NCBI GenBank assembly: GCA_964426945.1
Contig: CAYRSS010000009.1
Span: forward strand, 53,285 to 117,284
Direction of reading: 5' to 3'
DNA from: CAYRSS01 sp964426945
Lineage (GTDB): Bacteria; Planctomycetota; Phycisphaerae; UBA1845
DNA: 64,000 nucleotides
Shown: positions 1 to 8,491 of the stretch, in pieces
Layout of the letters: each line of letters starts with the position of its first letter
How positions within the stretch are numbered: the first letter of the stretch is position 1
Notes under the pieces: model-generated
The model's database searches: none
Told to the model about the DNA's origin: nothing
The model's input: only the letters and a program-made list of their open reading frames with translations
Program-made: the position numbers and the translations under genes

Positions 1-267
1 GCTGAGCATGGCTGCGTGCGCGGGCAGCGTCCACGAGGTCGTGCTGACCGCGTTGCGAAACAGGACACCCTCGCGCGCGAGCGAGTCAACGTACGGGCTC
101 GTGTCGCGCTCGTGGCCATAGCAGCCGAGGTGATCCGGCCGAAGCGAGTCGATGGAGATCAGGATGATGTCCGGCGGCGGACCGCCCTGCAGGAACCGCA
201 GGACGCCCACGAGGACGAGCGACACGAGCAACAGAGCATACAGCGATTGGGACTTCCGGCGTTTCAT
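1..267 (-). CDS. Sulfatase-like hydrolase (alkaline phosphatase superfamily), N-terminal part
   Basis: The gene runs off the left edge, so only the first 89 residues are present. After an N-terminal hydrophobic segment (residues 9-24, signal anchor or signal peptide) comes the sulfatase metal-binding start DIILISIDSLRPDHLGCYG. At the usual active-site position the sequence reads TTSWTLPAHAAML, so a Thr stands where classical sulfatases have the Cys of C-x-P-S-R that becomes formylglycine. This places it with the T-x-P-S/A-H group of sulfatase-like hydrolases, which are not expected to need formylglycine maturation. The ATG lies 13 nt after the stop of the UreH-like gene, so the two are probably cotranscribed. 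The substrate cannot be told. Confidence 0.85.
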   Translation of the reverse strand, partial: MKRRKSQSLYALLLVSLVLVGVLRFLQGGPPPDIILISIDSLRPDHLGCYGHERDTSPYVDSLAREGVLFRNAVSTTSWTLPAHAAMLS

Positions 268-280
268 GGTGCGGCCGACG

Positions 281-997
281 CTACAGACCGAAGATCATCG
301 CCCCGCCGCAGGCCGCGATTGCGAACCCGCCAAGGGCGTGCGAGTAGCGTTCCATCAGGCCGATCGGCAGGAACCGGACCCCGAAACACCCGGCGGCAAC
401 CGCAACAAGCATCGTGCCGATCGTGCAGACCGCGAACACCGCGATAACCAGCGCCGCAGCCCCAGCACTCTTCGCCATCGCAGGCACCATCAGCATCGGG
501 ATCAGCACCTCGCAGGGGCCGAACACGAAGATCGTGAACAGAATCCACGGCGTCATGCGGCTGGCGCTCCTGCCCGCTTCGTGAACATGGGCGTGGGCCC
601 CGTGGTGGTCATGGTCGTGGCTGTGGACCGTGCCGTCCTCGTGCGCATGCACGTGTGCGTGGCGATGACCGCGAGCTGCCCGGCGGAAACCCCAGACCAT
701 GTACGCCAAGCCGAAGCCTAGCAACAGCCAACCCGCCACGGTCCCTCGCGAGCCCTCAATGTCGACCATCTTTTCGAGCGCCCAACCCAACCCAGCGCCG
801 AGACTTCCGATTACCACGGAGCTCAGCACGTGTCCGAGCCCACAGAGAACGGTAACCAGCGCGGTCTTGCGAAACGACCAGTTCCCCGCGCGCGACATCG
901 CGACGAAGGGAACATAGTGATCCGGACCCGCCAGGGTATGCCCGACGGCGAGCGTCGCGGCCGTCACAAGCAGCATGATCAGCGTCTGGTCTTCCAT
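281..997 (-). CDS. UreH/nickel-cobalt transporter-like membrane protein with His-rich loop
   Basis: A 238-residue inner-membrane protein with about six hydrophobic segments. The first carries H-T-L-A-G-P-D-H, similar to the H-x(4-5)-D-H metal signature of nickel/cobalt permeases and UreH-type proteins. A central loop (about residues 115-145) is packed with His and Asp (HRHAHVHAHEDG, HSHDHDHHGAHAHVHE), as in divalent-metal transporters. The ATG was chosen because it follows a strong GGAGGA ribosome site. The frame stays open upstream, but that extension is Arg/Pro-rich and not protein-like. It is the first gene of a two-gene unit with the sulfatase-like gene. A role in metal export or uptake is inferred from family resemblance; direction and metal are unknown. 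Confidence 0.75.
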   Translation of the reverse strand: MEDQTLIMLLVTAATLAVGHTLAGPDHYVPFVAMSRAGNWSFRKTALVTVLCGLGHVLSSVVIGSLGAGLGWALEKMVDIEGSRGTVAGWLLLGFGLAYMVWGFRRAARGHRHAHVHAHEDGTVHSHDHDHHGAHAHVHEAGRSASRMTPWILFTIFVFGPCEVLIPMLMVPAMAKSAGAAALVIAVFAVCTIGTMLVAVAAGCFGVRFLPIGLMERYSHALGGFAIAACGGAMIFGL

Positions 998-1074
998 CGT
1001 CCTCCGCCAGTTCGGATCACCCCGTGCCGCGCGCGGCCAAGCTGGCACGCCGCGACGACACGGGACGAGGCATC

Positions 1075-1644
1075 TTATCCACCGGCATGCGGCATGCCAA
1101 TCGTCGGCGTGGGTTCGGGAGATTGCGTCCAGTTCGGTGGTCCTACCCGACGGACCGCGTTCGGCGGCTCCCGGCGTTCGACCTCCCGCAACAGTTGGGC
1201 AATGGTCCGATGGCGCGTCGGGTGGGTCACGTCCGCCGCGATGTCCGACATCGGCGCGAGGACGAAGAGCCGTTCGGCCATGCGCGGATGCGGAAGAGTT
1301 AAGCGCTCTCCCTCGCAAACAAGGTCGCCATACAGCAGAAGGTCCAGGTCGATCACCCGCGGACCGCCCCGCCGGTCGCGCCGGCGGCCGAGCCGCGACT
1401 CGACAGTCAGCAAACCAGCCAGCAGATCTTCCGCCGCCAACAGGGTCCGCAGCCGAAGCGCGGAGTTGAGAAACAGCTCCGGGCCGGCGGCCTCACCCAC
1501 GGGCGTGGTCTCGTAAAGCCCCGCCGCATCGACCCCCGGGTCGATGTCGACCCCCGGCAGCGCCTCCAAGGCGGTTACGGCGGCGCGCATCGCGGCCAGC
1601 CGATCCCCCAGATTCGAGCCGATTCCGACGTAGGCGGTAATCAT
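1075..1644 (-). CDS. folK: 2-amino-4-hydroxy-6-hydroxymethyldihydropteridine pyrophosphokinase
   Basis: Cytosolic HPPK, the folate-pathway enzyme that transfers pyrophosphate from ATP to 6-hydroxymethyl-7,8-dihydropterin. The start MITAYVGIGSNLGDR is the family's conserved beginning. GLYETTPVG and FLNSALRLRT match the substrate-binding region, and RRDRRGGPRVIDLDLLLYGD contains the signature with the Mg-binding D-x-D. LPHPRMAERLFVLAPM follows as expected. At 189 residues it is slightly longer than usual because of a Pro/Glu-rich tail after about residue 160. It stands alone, with no folB or folP beside it. A GGGGA ribosome site precedes the ATG. Confidence 0.95.
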   Translation of the reverse strand: MITAYVGIGSNLGDRLAAMRAAVTALEALPGVDIDPGVDAAGLYETTPVGEAAGPELFLNSALRLRTLLAAEDLLAGLLTVESRLGRRRDRRGGPRVIDLDLLLYGDLVCEGERLTLPHPRMAERLFVLAPMSDIAADVTHPTRHRTIAQLLREVERREPPNAVRRVGPPNWTQSPEPTPTIGMPHAGG

Positions 1645-1788
1645 GGTCCCCGGACTGCCCCACCATCGGGGCGAAAGTGCGGCTTGCGGCGCTAACAGGC
1701 GGCCCGCAGCAACGTCGTAGAAGCTGGAAGCAGACGGGGACTACGAGGCCCCCGATCCGAAGCTTGTCGTGCCGGGAGGATCCGACCC

Positions 1789-3225
1789 ATGTTCAGTCAC
1801 GTTACCCGATGGCACATGATAGCGCTTGGCGCCCTGGCGTCCATGGCGCCCATCGGCCCCGCCGCGGCGGATGAACCCGAACCCCGGACCGTTGCGCTCC
1901 GGGGCACCGAGTTGGAGGTCTGGCCTGCGGAAGACCTCATCAGCCGGGGATTCGCCATCCAGCGCGTCCCGCGGGAGGAAAACGCCGCCTGGCTCTATAT
2001 CGAAGCGGCCAACACCTATCCCGACGTCCCCGAGGAACTGGTCGATGCCTTTCAATACGCCGTCGGCAAGGGCTGGCCGTCCGGCGTCGCCGCGCTCGAC
2101 GACTACTTCGCCCGGGAGGATACGCGCAAGGCCATCGAACTCGCCATGCGCGCGTCGGGAATCGAGCGCTGCCAGATGCCCTACTTCGGCGATCCCGACG
2201 GCAGCGTCATCGGTGTACTGCTGCCGAACCTGACGCACATGCGCCAGTTATCAAAGATGATGACCGCCGACGGCCGACGGCTCGAAGCTCAGGGCAGAAT
2301 TGACGAGGCGATTGATCGCCACCTGGGCACCATGCGACTCGGCGCCCACGCGGCCGAGGGCTTCACGCTCATCGAGGGGCTCGTCGGCGTCGCGGTCTGG
2401 ACGCTCGGCAATGGCGCCCTGCGGGACCTGGCCCTGCGGCCCGACATGACGGCCGCACAGCTCGACCGCATCGCCCGCGAGCTCGACCGTCTCGCACCAC
2501 GCGTCCCCACCGCCGAGCGCGGGCTCGAGGGCGAGCAGCGCTTTGGCCCGGCGGTGGTTGACGAGGTCGCGTCGCGACCCTTCAACCTGCTGCGCATCGA
2601 CTATTACACGGCGGCCTCAGGGCCTGAGGACCTTCTCATCGGTTCAATCAACAACACGCGGCCCAAGGACGGCTGGGGCCGGCTTGAGCGGCGGATAGGG
2701 ACGCTGCTCTTCCCGGATCGCACGATCAAGGGCCACATGGCGGAGTTCTACAAGCACCAGAAGACCCTGGCGCGGACCCCCATGAGCGACACCGCCCGCA
2801 GCTTCAACGAGGAGAACTTCATCACCCGCGAACTGCCGCAGTGGGACGTCCTCTCCCGGGCCATGCTGCCGGCGCTGTCCCGCGCCGTGCACCTCGGGCT
2901 TGCGTGCAGGGCACGGTTCAACATCGCACGCACGGCGGTTGCCCTGCGTCAGCACGCACTCGCCCACGAAGGCGTGCATCCGGAATCTCTCGAGGAACTC
3001 GGCAAGCGAATGCCGGCCGAGCTCATGACCGACCCCATGACCGGCGAGCCGCTGCGCTACCGTCGCAGCGACGCCGGCTGGGTGCTCTACGGCCTCGGCC
3101 CTAACATGAAAGACGACGGGGGCCTCGAAGACGCCGAACACCGGTGGGATGCGTACGACATCGCCCTCACCTACCCGCTCCCGATCGTCGAGCCCTTCGC
3201 CGCGACCGTCAGTGAGTCGAACTAG
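1789..3225 (+). CDS. Secreted protein of unknown function
   Basis: A 478-residue protein with a Sec signal peptide (about residues 1-27, ending in GPAAADEP). No catalytic motif was recognised. The middle is alpha-helical. The last 80 residues (HPESLEELGKRMP, DPMTGEPLRYRRSD, GWVLYGLGPNMKDDGG) follow a pattern common at the C-termini of secreted planctomycete and verrucomicrobial proteins, resembling the globular head of type II pseudopilin-like proteins. The next gene on the same strand, 59 nt away, is also a secreted protein of unknown function, so they may be cotranscribed. An AGGAGG-like ribosome site (GGGAGGATCC) lies just before the ATG. Confidence 0.75.
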   Translation: MFSHVTRWHMIALGALASMAPIGPAAADEPEPRTVALRGTELEVWPAEDLISRGFAIQRVPREENAAWLYIEAANTYPDVPEELVDAFQYAVGKGWPSGVAALDDYFAREDTRKAIELAMRASGIERCQMPYFGDPDGSVIGVLLPNLTHMRQLSKMMTADGRRLEAQGRIDEAIDRHLGTMRLGAHAAEGFTLIEGLVGVAVWTLGNGALRDLALRPDMTAAQLDRIARELDRLAPRVPTAERGLEGEQRFGPAVVDEVASRPFNLLRIDYYTAASGPEDLLIGSINNTRPKDGWGRLERRIGTLLFPDRTIKGHMAEFYKHQKTLARTPMSDTARSFNEENFITRELPQWDVLSRAMLPALSRAVHLGLACRARFNIARTAVALRQHALAHEGVHPESLEELGKRMPAELMTDPMTGEPLRYRRSDAGWVLYGLGPNMKDDGGLEDAEHRWDAYDIALTYPLPIVEPFAATVSESN

Positions 3226-3284
3226 TCCCCGGCGAACACGACGCCTCGTGACCTGACAAGCTGCCACTCATTGCAGACAGGACC

Positions 3285-5390
3285 ATGACCATGCGACCCT
3301 TCAATCCCACACGCTCACTTACGCTGATGCTCGCCGTCCTGCCCGCCTGGTGCTTCGCCCAGGCGCCGACCAGCCCGGCCGCACCCGCGCCGGTTCGAAC
3401 GCCGGCCCAGCTCGTCCTCGAACGGGCGCCGGCCGACGCGTCGATCCTTCTGTACACCGACAGTCTCGCCGCCGTCGTCGACAACGACATTGCCCGCGAG
3501 CTAGCCACGTTCGAGGGCCCGCACGGCGAGTTCGTCCGCGCCGTCCGCGAATTCAAGGCCGGGCCCACCCTTTTCGCCCTGTCAGGTGTCCCCGCCAATC
3601 CCTTCACCTGGCGATTGACCTTCGCCACGTTCATCCCCGACACCGAGGATCCGATCGGGCAGATCGGCGAGCGGCTGGTTCCCGCCGTCAATCGCCTGCT
3701 GGGCGGAGATGGCGTGACCACCGGACTGTCGCTGACGCGCGACGGCCACTTCGCCCGGCTCACGCTCGCGATGCCGCCGATCACGCTGACGCTTGCCGAG
3801 AGCGAGGGCTTCGTGTTCGGGTCGAGCGATTTCGCCGCCGTATCCGGCTGGCTCGCCGGAGATCCGCCGGCGCCCTCGTTCCTTGATGTGGACGACTACC
3901 GCAAGCTCCGGCCCGAGCAGTCCGTCGACGTCAGCGGTCTTGTCTACGTCAACATGCGGATGCACACACCGCTGATCGCGATGACCCTGAACGAAGGGCT
4001 TCCGCGGCTCGGCGAGGCGCTGCAGGTTGAAAAGATCGAGTCCGTCATGCTCTGCGTCGGACGCGAGACGCCCCCGCCGCCCCCCGCGCCCGAGCCGGCC
4101 GGTCGGCCCGAGGGCGCCAAGGCCGGCAAGGAGAAGCAGCCCGAGCCGCCGCGTGAGATCTTCCGCGTGGCGCTGGGTGTCAGCGGAACCGCTCAGCCCG
4201 GGCCGATCCGCCTGCTCGCACCGTCGCCCCGGCCGCTGACGCTGGCGAAGTTCTTCCCGGCGGAGACCGACTTCCTCGTGTCCGGGTCGCTGCCGCGCGG
4301 GTCCGACCTGCTCGAAGACATCATGTCGGCGATGCGCACGATCGATCCCGTCATCACCGACGAATACGAGGCCGAGCGGGCCGATTTCCGCCGCGAAGCC
4401 GGCTATGACTTCCAGGACGACATCCTCGCCAACTTCGGGCCTGAATGGGCGATCGGCGGCCAGTTTGCCGAGGGTGGCATCTCGGAATCGCTCTTCGCGG
4501 TCAGGTTGAACGACGCAGAACTGTTCAAGACCCACCTCCACCGGCTGCGCGGCGTCTACGGCCTCGAGAGCACGCCGAATACGTACCGCGGCGTCACGGT
4601 CTACACCATGGTGCGCAAGCCCCGGCCGTTCTCCTACGCCCTGCTCGACGGCGTGCTCCTGGTCACGCCCGAGCCGCAGACGCTGACCGACGCCATCGAC
4701 GCCGTCACCGACAACCGCTCGCTCGCCGCCGCGCGGGACTACCAGTCGATCCACGCCGCGGCCCCCGCCCGCCAGTCGAGGCTGCTTTACGTGAATCTGG
4801 CCGCGATGCTGCGGCTGGAAACCCGCCCCCCCGACACCGAGTCGGAGCGCGCGATGCGCGACCTGCTGCGCAGCGCCCCGGCGATGGGAGTATCGATGGT
4901 CGGCGGGGAAGGCGTGGTGTCGCTCGAGGTGGTCGCGGCCGGCGATGGCTCGCAGTCAACGACCCGGCCGCTGGTCAAGGCGCTGGCGACCATCATCGGC
5001 GAGGAGCGCCGCGAGGCGATGCGTATGAAGAGCATGGCCAACCTGCGAACCATTGCCATGGCCCTCCACATGGCCGCCAATGAGAACAAGGGCCTGTTCC
5101 CTGCCAACCTCGATCCGGCGGTCCTGACGCCGATGGTGGCCGACGCCCAGGCCGCCCGGGAACTCCTGCGCAGCCCCTACGGCGAGCCCGGAACGGGCGA
5201 AGGCGCGTTTTATCTCTATCGCTCGCTCGGGAAGCTGAACTCCGTAAAGACGCCCGCCCAGGAACCGATCCTCTCCGAACCGGAGCTGCGCGACGGACTG
5301 CTCGTGGTGGCCTTCGTCGACGGCCACGTCGAAACAGTCAGCGGCGAACGTGCCGCAACGATCCTGCGGACCATGCGAAGCGGGGGGTAA
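3285..5390 (+). CDS. Large secreted protein with pseudopilin-like C-terminus
   Basis: A 701-residue protein with a signal peptide cleaved around AWCFAQAP. Two similar halves contain repeated statements of the type PADASILLYTDSLA and PAETDFLVSGSLP, a layout seen in planctomycete DUF3352-like secreted proteins. A Pro/Glu/Lys-rich linker (PPPPPAPEPAGRPEGAKAGK) lies near residue 265. The last 125 residues (SMANLRTIAMALHMAANENKG, LLVVAFVDGHVETV) look like the C-terminal domain of DUF1559-type pseudopilin-like proteins, including the FVDGHVE ending. It has no N-terminal prepilin cleavage site. A second ATG two codons in could be the real start. The function is unknown. Confidence 0.7.
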   Translation: MTMRPFNPTRSLTLMLAVLPAWCFAQAPTSPAAPAPVRTPAQLVLERAPADASILLYTDSLAAVVDNDIARELATFEGPHGEFVRAVREFKAGPTLFALSGVPANPFTWRLTFATFIPDTEDPIGQIGERLVPAVNRLLGGDGVTTGLSLTRDGHFARLTLAMPPITLTLAESEGFVFGSSDFAAVSGWLAGDPPAPSFLDVDDYRKLRPEQSVDVSGLVYVNMRMHTPLIAMTLNEGLPRLGEALQVEKIESVMLCVGRETPPPPPAPEPAGRPEGAKAGKEKQPEPPREIFRVALGVSGTAQPGPIRLLAPSPRPLTLAKFFPAETDFLVSGSLPRGSDLLEDIMSAMRTIDPVITDEYEAERADFRREAGYDFQDDILANFGPEWAIGGQFAEGGISESLFAVRLNDAELFKTHLHRLRGVYGLESTPNTYRGVTVYTMVRKPRPFSYALLDGVLLVTPEPQTLTDAIDAVTDNRSLAAARDYQSIHAAAPARQSRLLYVNLAAMLRLETRPPDTESERAMRDLLRSAPAMGVSMVGGEGVVSLEVVAAGDGSQSTTRPLVKALATIIGEERREAMRMKSMANLRTIAMALHMAANENKGLFPANLDPAVLTPMVADAQAARELLRSPYGEPGTGEGAFYLYRSLGKLNSVKTPAQEPILSEPELRDGLLVVAFVDGHVETVSGERAATILRTMRSGG

Positions 5391-5529
5391 CCCTCGGCGA
5401 CCCGAGTGGTTCAAGTTCACATGATGGGCGGACCGGCCGGCAGGCTGGTCCGCCCGCGCTTGATCCGGGCCCGGCGCGGGCTGGGTCTCCCCGTGTGCCC
5501 GCCTTGCCGCATTGGGGGAATGGCAGACG

Positions 5530-5630
5530 CCAAGGCGCAAAGTTTGCAAAGAGTGGAACGAATGACCGGCCGGCCCTCTCCGTCGCCCCGCGAGAGCTGC
5601 TTGCAACCTGCAACCCACAACTTGCAACCT
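5530..5630. repeat. Intergenic text-like repeat (GCCAAGGCGCAAAG and TTGCAACCT units)
   Basis: The gap after the preceding gene contains two low-complexity motifs. GCCAAGGCGCAAAGTTTG is one. The other is a directly repeated TTGCAACCT (5601-5609 and 5622-5630) with an intervening GCAACCC. On the minus strand they read as C-K/R-L-Q-V-like peptides, which I recognise as a recurrent spurious-ORF pattern in intergenic regions of planctomycetes and related phyla. No gene is supported in 5391-5660. Confidence 0.45.
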
Positions 5631-5664
5631 CCGCAGCCACCGGCACAGAGGTATGCTTGATTCG

Positions 5665-6243
5665 GATCGGCCGCGCCGGCACGTCCGGCTGGCGGATTGC
5701 CCGTATTGAGGACGGCAGATTGGTGGCCAGCAAGGCGTCACCCGCCGCGGTGAAGACGAGAAACGACTCGTTCATCGCGTGCGAGAGCGGCAGGTAGTCG
5801 GCCGGCGCGGGGGGAACGTCCCACTCCAGGCGCCGAAGCAGCACACCGCCCACCACATCCCACACGAGCAGCCCCGCCGCCGGGGCCATCGCGGCGACCA
5901 TGCGTTCGTCGTGTGACATCGCGAGGTGGTACACCCAGCTCGTCCGACCCTTCAGCCCGACGAAGTCGGCGTCGTGCTCCAGCTCATCGAAGCTGGTGAT
6001 CTACGGCTCGGCGAGTCTGGTCCGCGCCACGAACGTGCGGCCGTCGGCGCTGAGTGCGTCGCCGGACTTCAGCATCGGGTCCGCGGTGCGCCGAACGAGG
6101 CGGGCCGAGCCGGTTTCCCAGACCGGCAGTTCGTTGACGGCGTCCTCGCCCAGGCCCGTGCGGATTGCCCAGACCAGCGCGCCGTCCTGGCAATAGCCGA
6201 TCGTATCGTCGAACAAGCCCTCTCCCGCGGCGCGAAAATCCGG
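5665..6243 (-). pseudogene. WD40-like protein remnant with in-frame stop
   Basis: Read on the minus strand, one frame gives DTIGYCQDGALVWAIRTG, PVWETGSARLVRR, GDALSADGRTFVARTRLAEP, then a TAG at 6003-6001. In the same frame it continues as ITSFDELEHDADFVG, TSWVYHLAMSHDERMVAAMA and GLLVWDVVGGVLLRR. This is the S-x-D-G-R/E-x-x-x-A ... L-x-V-W-D cadence of WD40 repeats, with about three blades left. There is no start codon with context, no signal peptide and no complete propeller. At the upstream end the similarity stops where the oppositely oriented dockerin remnant begins, which suggests a rearrangement. A sequencing error at the TAG cannot be excluded, but the fragment would still lack both ends. 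Confidence 0.6.
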
Positions 6244-6288
6244 GCCGGTGGGTTCTGGCCCGGCGTGCGAGCGTCTGCCGTCTTGCTC

Positions 6289-6462
6289 TCGGGCGATTGC
6301 GATGGCGACAACGATGTGGACATCGTCGACTTCAGCGCCTTCGAGGGGTGCCTGCCGGGTCCGAGCGGCTGACTCGCTCCCGGCTGCGGCTGCCTTGACT
6401 TCGGCGGCGACGGCAACCTCGCTGACTTGGTGGCGTTTCAGGCGATCTTCACGGGATCCTGA
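6289..6462 (+). pseudogene. Dockerin type I tail remnant with in-frame TGA
   Basis: The plus strand encodes SGDCDGDNDVDIVDFSAFE followed by a Cys-Leu-Pro-Gly-Pro-Ser-Gly turn, then TGA at 6370-6372. In the same frame it continues with LAPGCGCLDFGGDGNLADLV and AFQAIFTGS and a second stop. Intact planctomycete dockerin tails normally read through this point with a Ser or Arg codon. The second Ca loop has also decayed (GGDGNLAD). Upstream in frame there is only antisense of the WD40 remnant, so the rest of the secreted protein is gone. Confidence 0.65.
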
Positions 6463-6525
6463 ACGAGACGGCGCAGCCCGGAGATCCACGCGGGCGGGAT
6501 CGCTACGTTCTCGCCAGTCGCCGCG

Positions 6526-7473
6526 TCAAACCTTCCGGAACAACTCCGCGAGGGCGGCGTCCAACGACGGATAGCGAAACTCGAATCCCTCCTGCGGCAG
6601 TCGCGCTGAGACGACGTAGCGACCGTACAGCGCCAGCTCCGGATCGGTGCGCAGCAGGAGCGGCGCGCCGAGCCGCACCATCCAGCCGAACGCGGGCAGG
6701 CCGATGGGAATGCGCAGGGCCCGTCGCAGCGAGCGCATGAATTCGCGCTGCGAGACCGGGTTCGGCGCGCTGGCGATGTACGTTCCGCTCATGCCGGCGT
6801 CTGTCAGCGCGCGCTCGATCAGCCGGTTCATGTCGACTTCGTGGATCCAGCTCATCCCCTGCCGACCGGAGCCGACCACGCCCCCCAGGCCCAGACGGGC
6901 GAGCATTCGCAGACGCGCGAGCGCCCCGCCGCCGGCGCCTCGATCGCGCCCGATCACAAACGATGTGCGCAGAATCACCTCCCGCTGCGCGGGCAGAACG
7001 CTTTCACGAAACGCCTCCTCCCACGCACGGCCCACGAAGGGCGCCAGCCCTGTGCCCGTGGGGGATTCCTCCGTGCAGGTGACACTGGGCGGATCACCGT
7101 AGATGTGCGCCGTGCTCATCTGCACCCAGACTGGTGGCGGCGACGCGACCGCGCGCACGGCGAGCCCGAGCACCCGCGTCGCTTCGACGCGCGAACGCAG
7201 GATCTCGTCCTGGTGGTCGGGCGTCTTGATGCAATCGACGGAGCGGCCGACGAGGTTCACCAGACCGGCGGCACCATTCAGGGCACCCTTCCAGTCGCCG
7301 AGTGTCCGCGCATCCCACGGCACATGGCGCCAGGGGCCAGCCAGGCGTGGCGCCCCACGCGAGAGGATCACCACGCTGCGACCTGCCTGCGCGAGGTAGG
7401 TCGCCAGGGACATCCCGAGGAAGCCGCTGCCGCCGGCGATGACGATCGGACCCGTAGCGGTTGTTTGAGTCAT
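6526..7473 (-). CDS. TIGR01777-family NAD(P)-dependent epimerase (SDR39U1/YfcH-like)
   Basis: A 315-residue atypical short-chain dehydrogenase. The N-terminal Rossmann motif IVIAGGSGFLGMSLATYL is followed by the family markers LVNLVGRSVDCIKTPDHQDEIL, RSRVEATR, STAHIYGD and GMSWIHEVDMNRLI. The C-terminus (LPAFGWMVRLGAPLLL, GRYVVSARLPQEGFEFRYP) matches the DUF1731 end of this family. Cellular role and substrate are not established for the family. The ATG was chosen because the frame upstream of it is Arg/Gly-rich and lacks conserved sequence. The gene stands alone and is divergent from the DUF4405-like gene. Confidence 0.88.
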   Translation of the reverse strand: MTQTTATGPIVIAGGSGFLGMSLATYLAQAGRSVVILSRGAPRLAGPWRHVPWDARTLGDWKGALNGAAGLVNLVGRSVDCIKTPDHQDEILRSRVEATRVLGLAVRAVASPPPVWVQMSTAHIYGDPPSVTCTEESPTGTGLAPFVGRAWEEAFRESVLPAQREVILRTSFVIGRDRGAGGGALARLRMLARLGLGGVVGSGRQGMSWIHEVDMNRLIERALTDAGMSGTYIASAPNPVSQREFMRSLRRALRIPIGLPAFGWMVRLGAPLLLRTDPELALYGRYVVSARLPQEGFEFRYPSLDAALAELFRKV

Positions 7474-7963
7474 GGGACTGAGCCTAAGACGCACCGACGT
7501 GCCGCGATACGGCGGCGGCGCCGGCGCCCCTGCCGAGCCGGTTCGACGGGCCCGCCGGTAGCGCGTGCTGCTTCTGAGACGCGGCCTACAATCGGCAGGA
7601 GGCACCTGTCCGCAGCCAGTGCGCAAAATCGCGCACTCCCCCACCTGCCAGCTGGTCGGCCCACCCGCAACCAGCTGACCTACCATCCGCCGGCGGCCCG
7701 GGACCGTCTGAGGCCGGGATATGCGAATCCAAGGTCCGGCTGAGATATAAACCATTGACGTTAAAAGCTTTATGTCCACGACCGACGGCAGCTTCAGGGC
7801 CGAGATCCATCGGCGGCACGCGCCGCGTGCTACCGGGAGCCGGTCCCGACCCGGTCCATCCGCGACGGCACGCCGCTTGCCCGAACACCCGCCGGAACCG
7901 GGTACGCGAGCCCCGGCCGAAGGGGGCTCAATCCCGGATCGACCGCGCTCGCTGAGTGAACGA

Positions 7964-8359
7964 ATGGCCGTTTCAAAAACCGCGATAAACTTCTGGGTAG
8001 ACGTTTCCCTCCTGCTCCTCTTCGTGGCGCTCCTCGCCGTCACGGGGATCATGACCTTTGTGTTTCCGGCCCCATCGGCGTCCGCGGGATGGAGCGTAGG
8101 GGGGCTGAGCTACGACCGCTGGGCGCTCGTCCAGGGTCTGCTGCTGGCCGCGCTGGCGCTCGACGTGCTGCTTCACCTCATCCTGCATTGGGGCTGGGTA
8201 TGTGGCGTGGTGGCTCACCGCATCCTGCCCGCGCGCGGCAAACCGGCGGCCATCCCCGACGGCATTAAGACGCTCTACGGCGTCTGCACGCTCGTCGTCG
8301 TACTCACGGTTGTCGCCGGTGTGATCGCCTGGGCGGAGTTTGCAGCGCGCCACGCCTGA
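7964..8359 (+). CDS. Small DUF4405-like (flavinylation-associated cytochrome-type) membrane protein
   Basis: A 131-residue protein with about four membrane segments. INFWVDVSLLLLFVALLAVTG and LDVLLHLILHWGWV resemble the DUF4405 cytochrome fold, whose second helix carries H-x-x-x-H/N-W-x-W. The His expected earlier in that helix (W-x-x-x-H) is Gln here (RWALVQG), so heme binding may differ. An in-frame ATG at 7772 would add 64 residues of Pro/Arg-rich sequence. I prefer the internal ATG, although its ribosome site (GAGTGAA) is weak. The 490 nt upstream hold no other gene I can support. Confidence 0.6.
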   Translation: MAVSKTAINFWVDVSLLLLFVALLAVTGIMTFVFPAPSASAGWSVGGLSYDRWALVQGLLLAALALDVLLHLILHWGWVCGVVAHRILPARGKPAAIPDGIKTLYGVCTLVVVLTVVAGVIAWAEFAARHA

Positions 8360-8491
8360 GCCGCCCGCGACCGCACTGCCGCGTGCTTTCGCTCAGGTTC
8401 ACCCCCCGCCAACGTCCGATAGAAACCAAGGGCAGGAGTCTCCGCGGCGGCTTCGGCTGCGCGCCCAGGGCGGCTCTGCCTGCGGCGGCGG

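Noticed and set aside
16..721. Open frames on the plus strand across the sulfatase and UreH-like genes
   Set aside because: They are Arg/Pro/His-rich complements of the two minus-strand genes, without ribosome sites or recognisable motifs.
6289..6462. Stop-codon reassignment (TGA read as an amino acid) to explain the interrupted dockerin
   Set aside because: Many intact genes in the window end in TGA with sensible C-termini, so TGA is a normal stop here.
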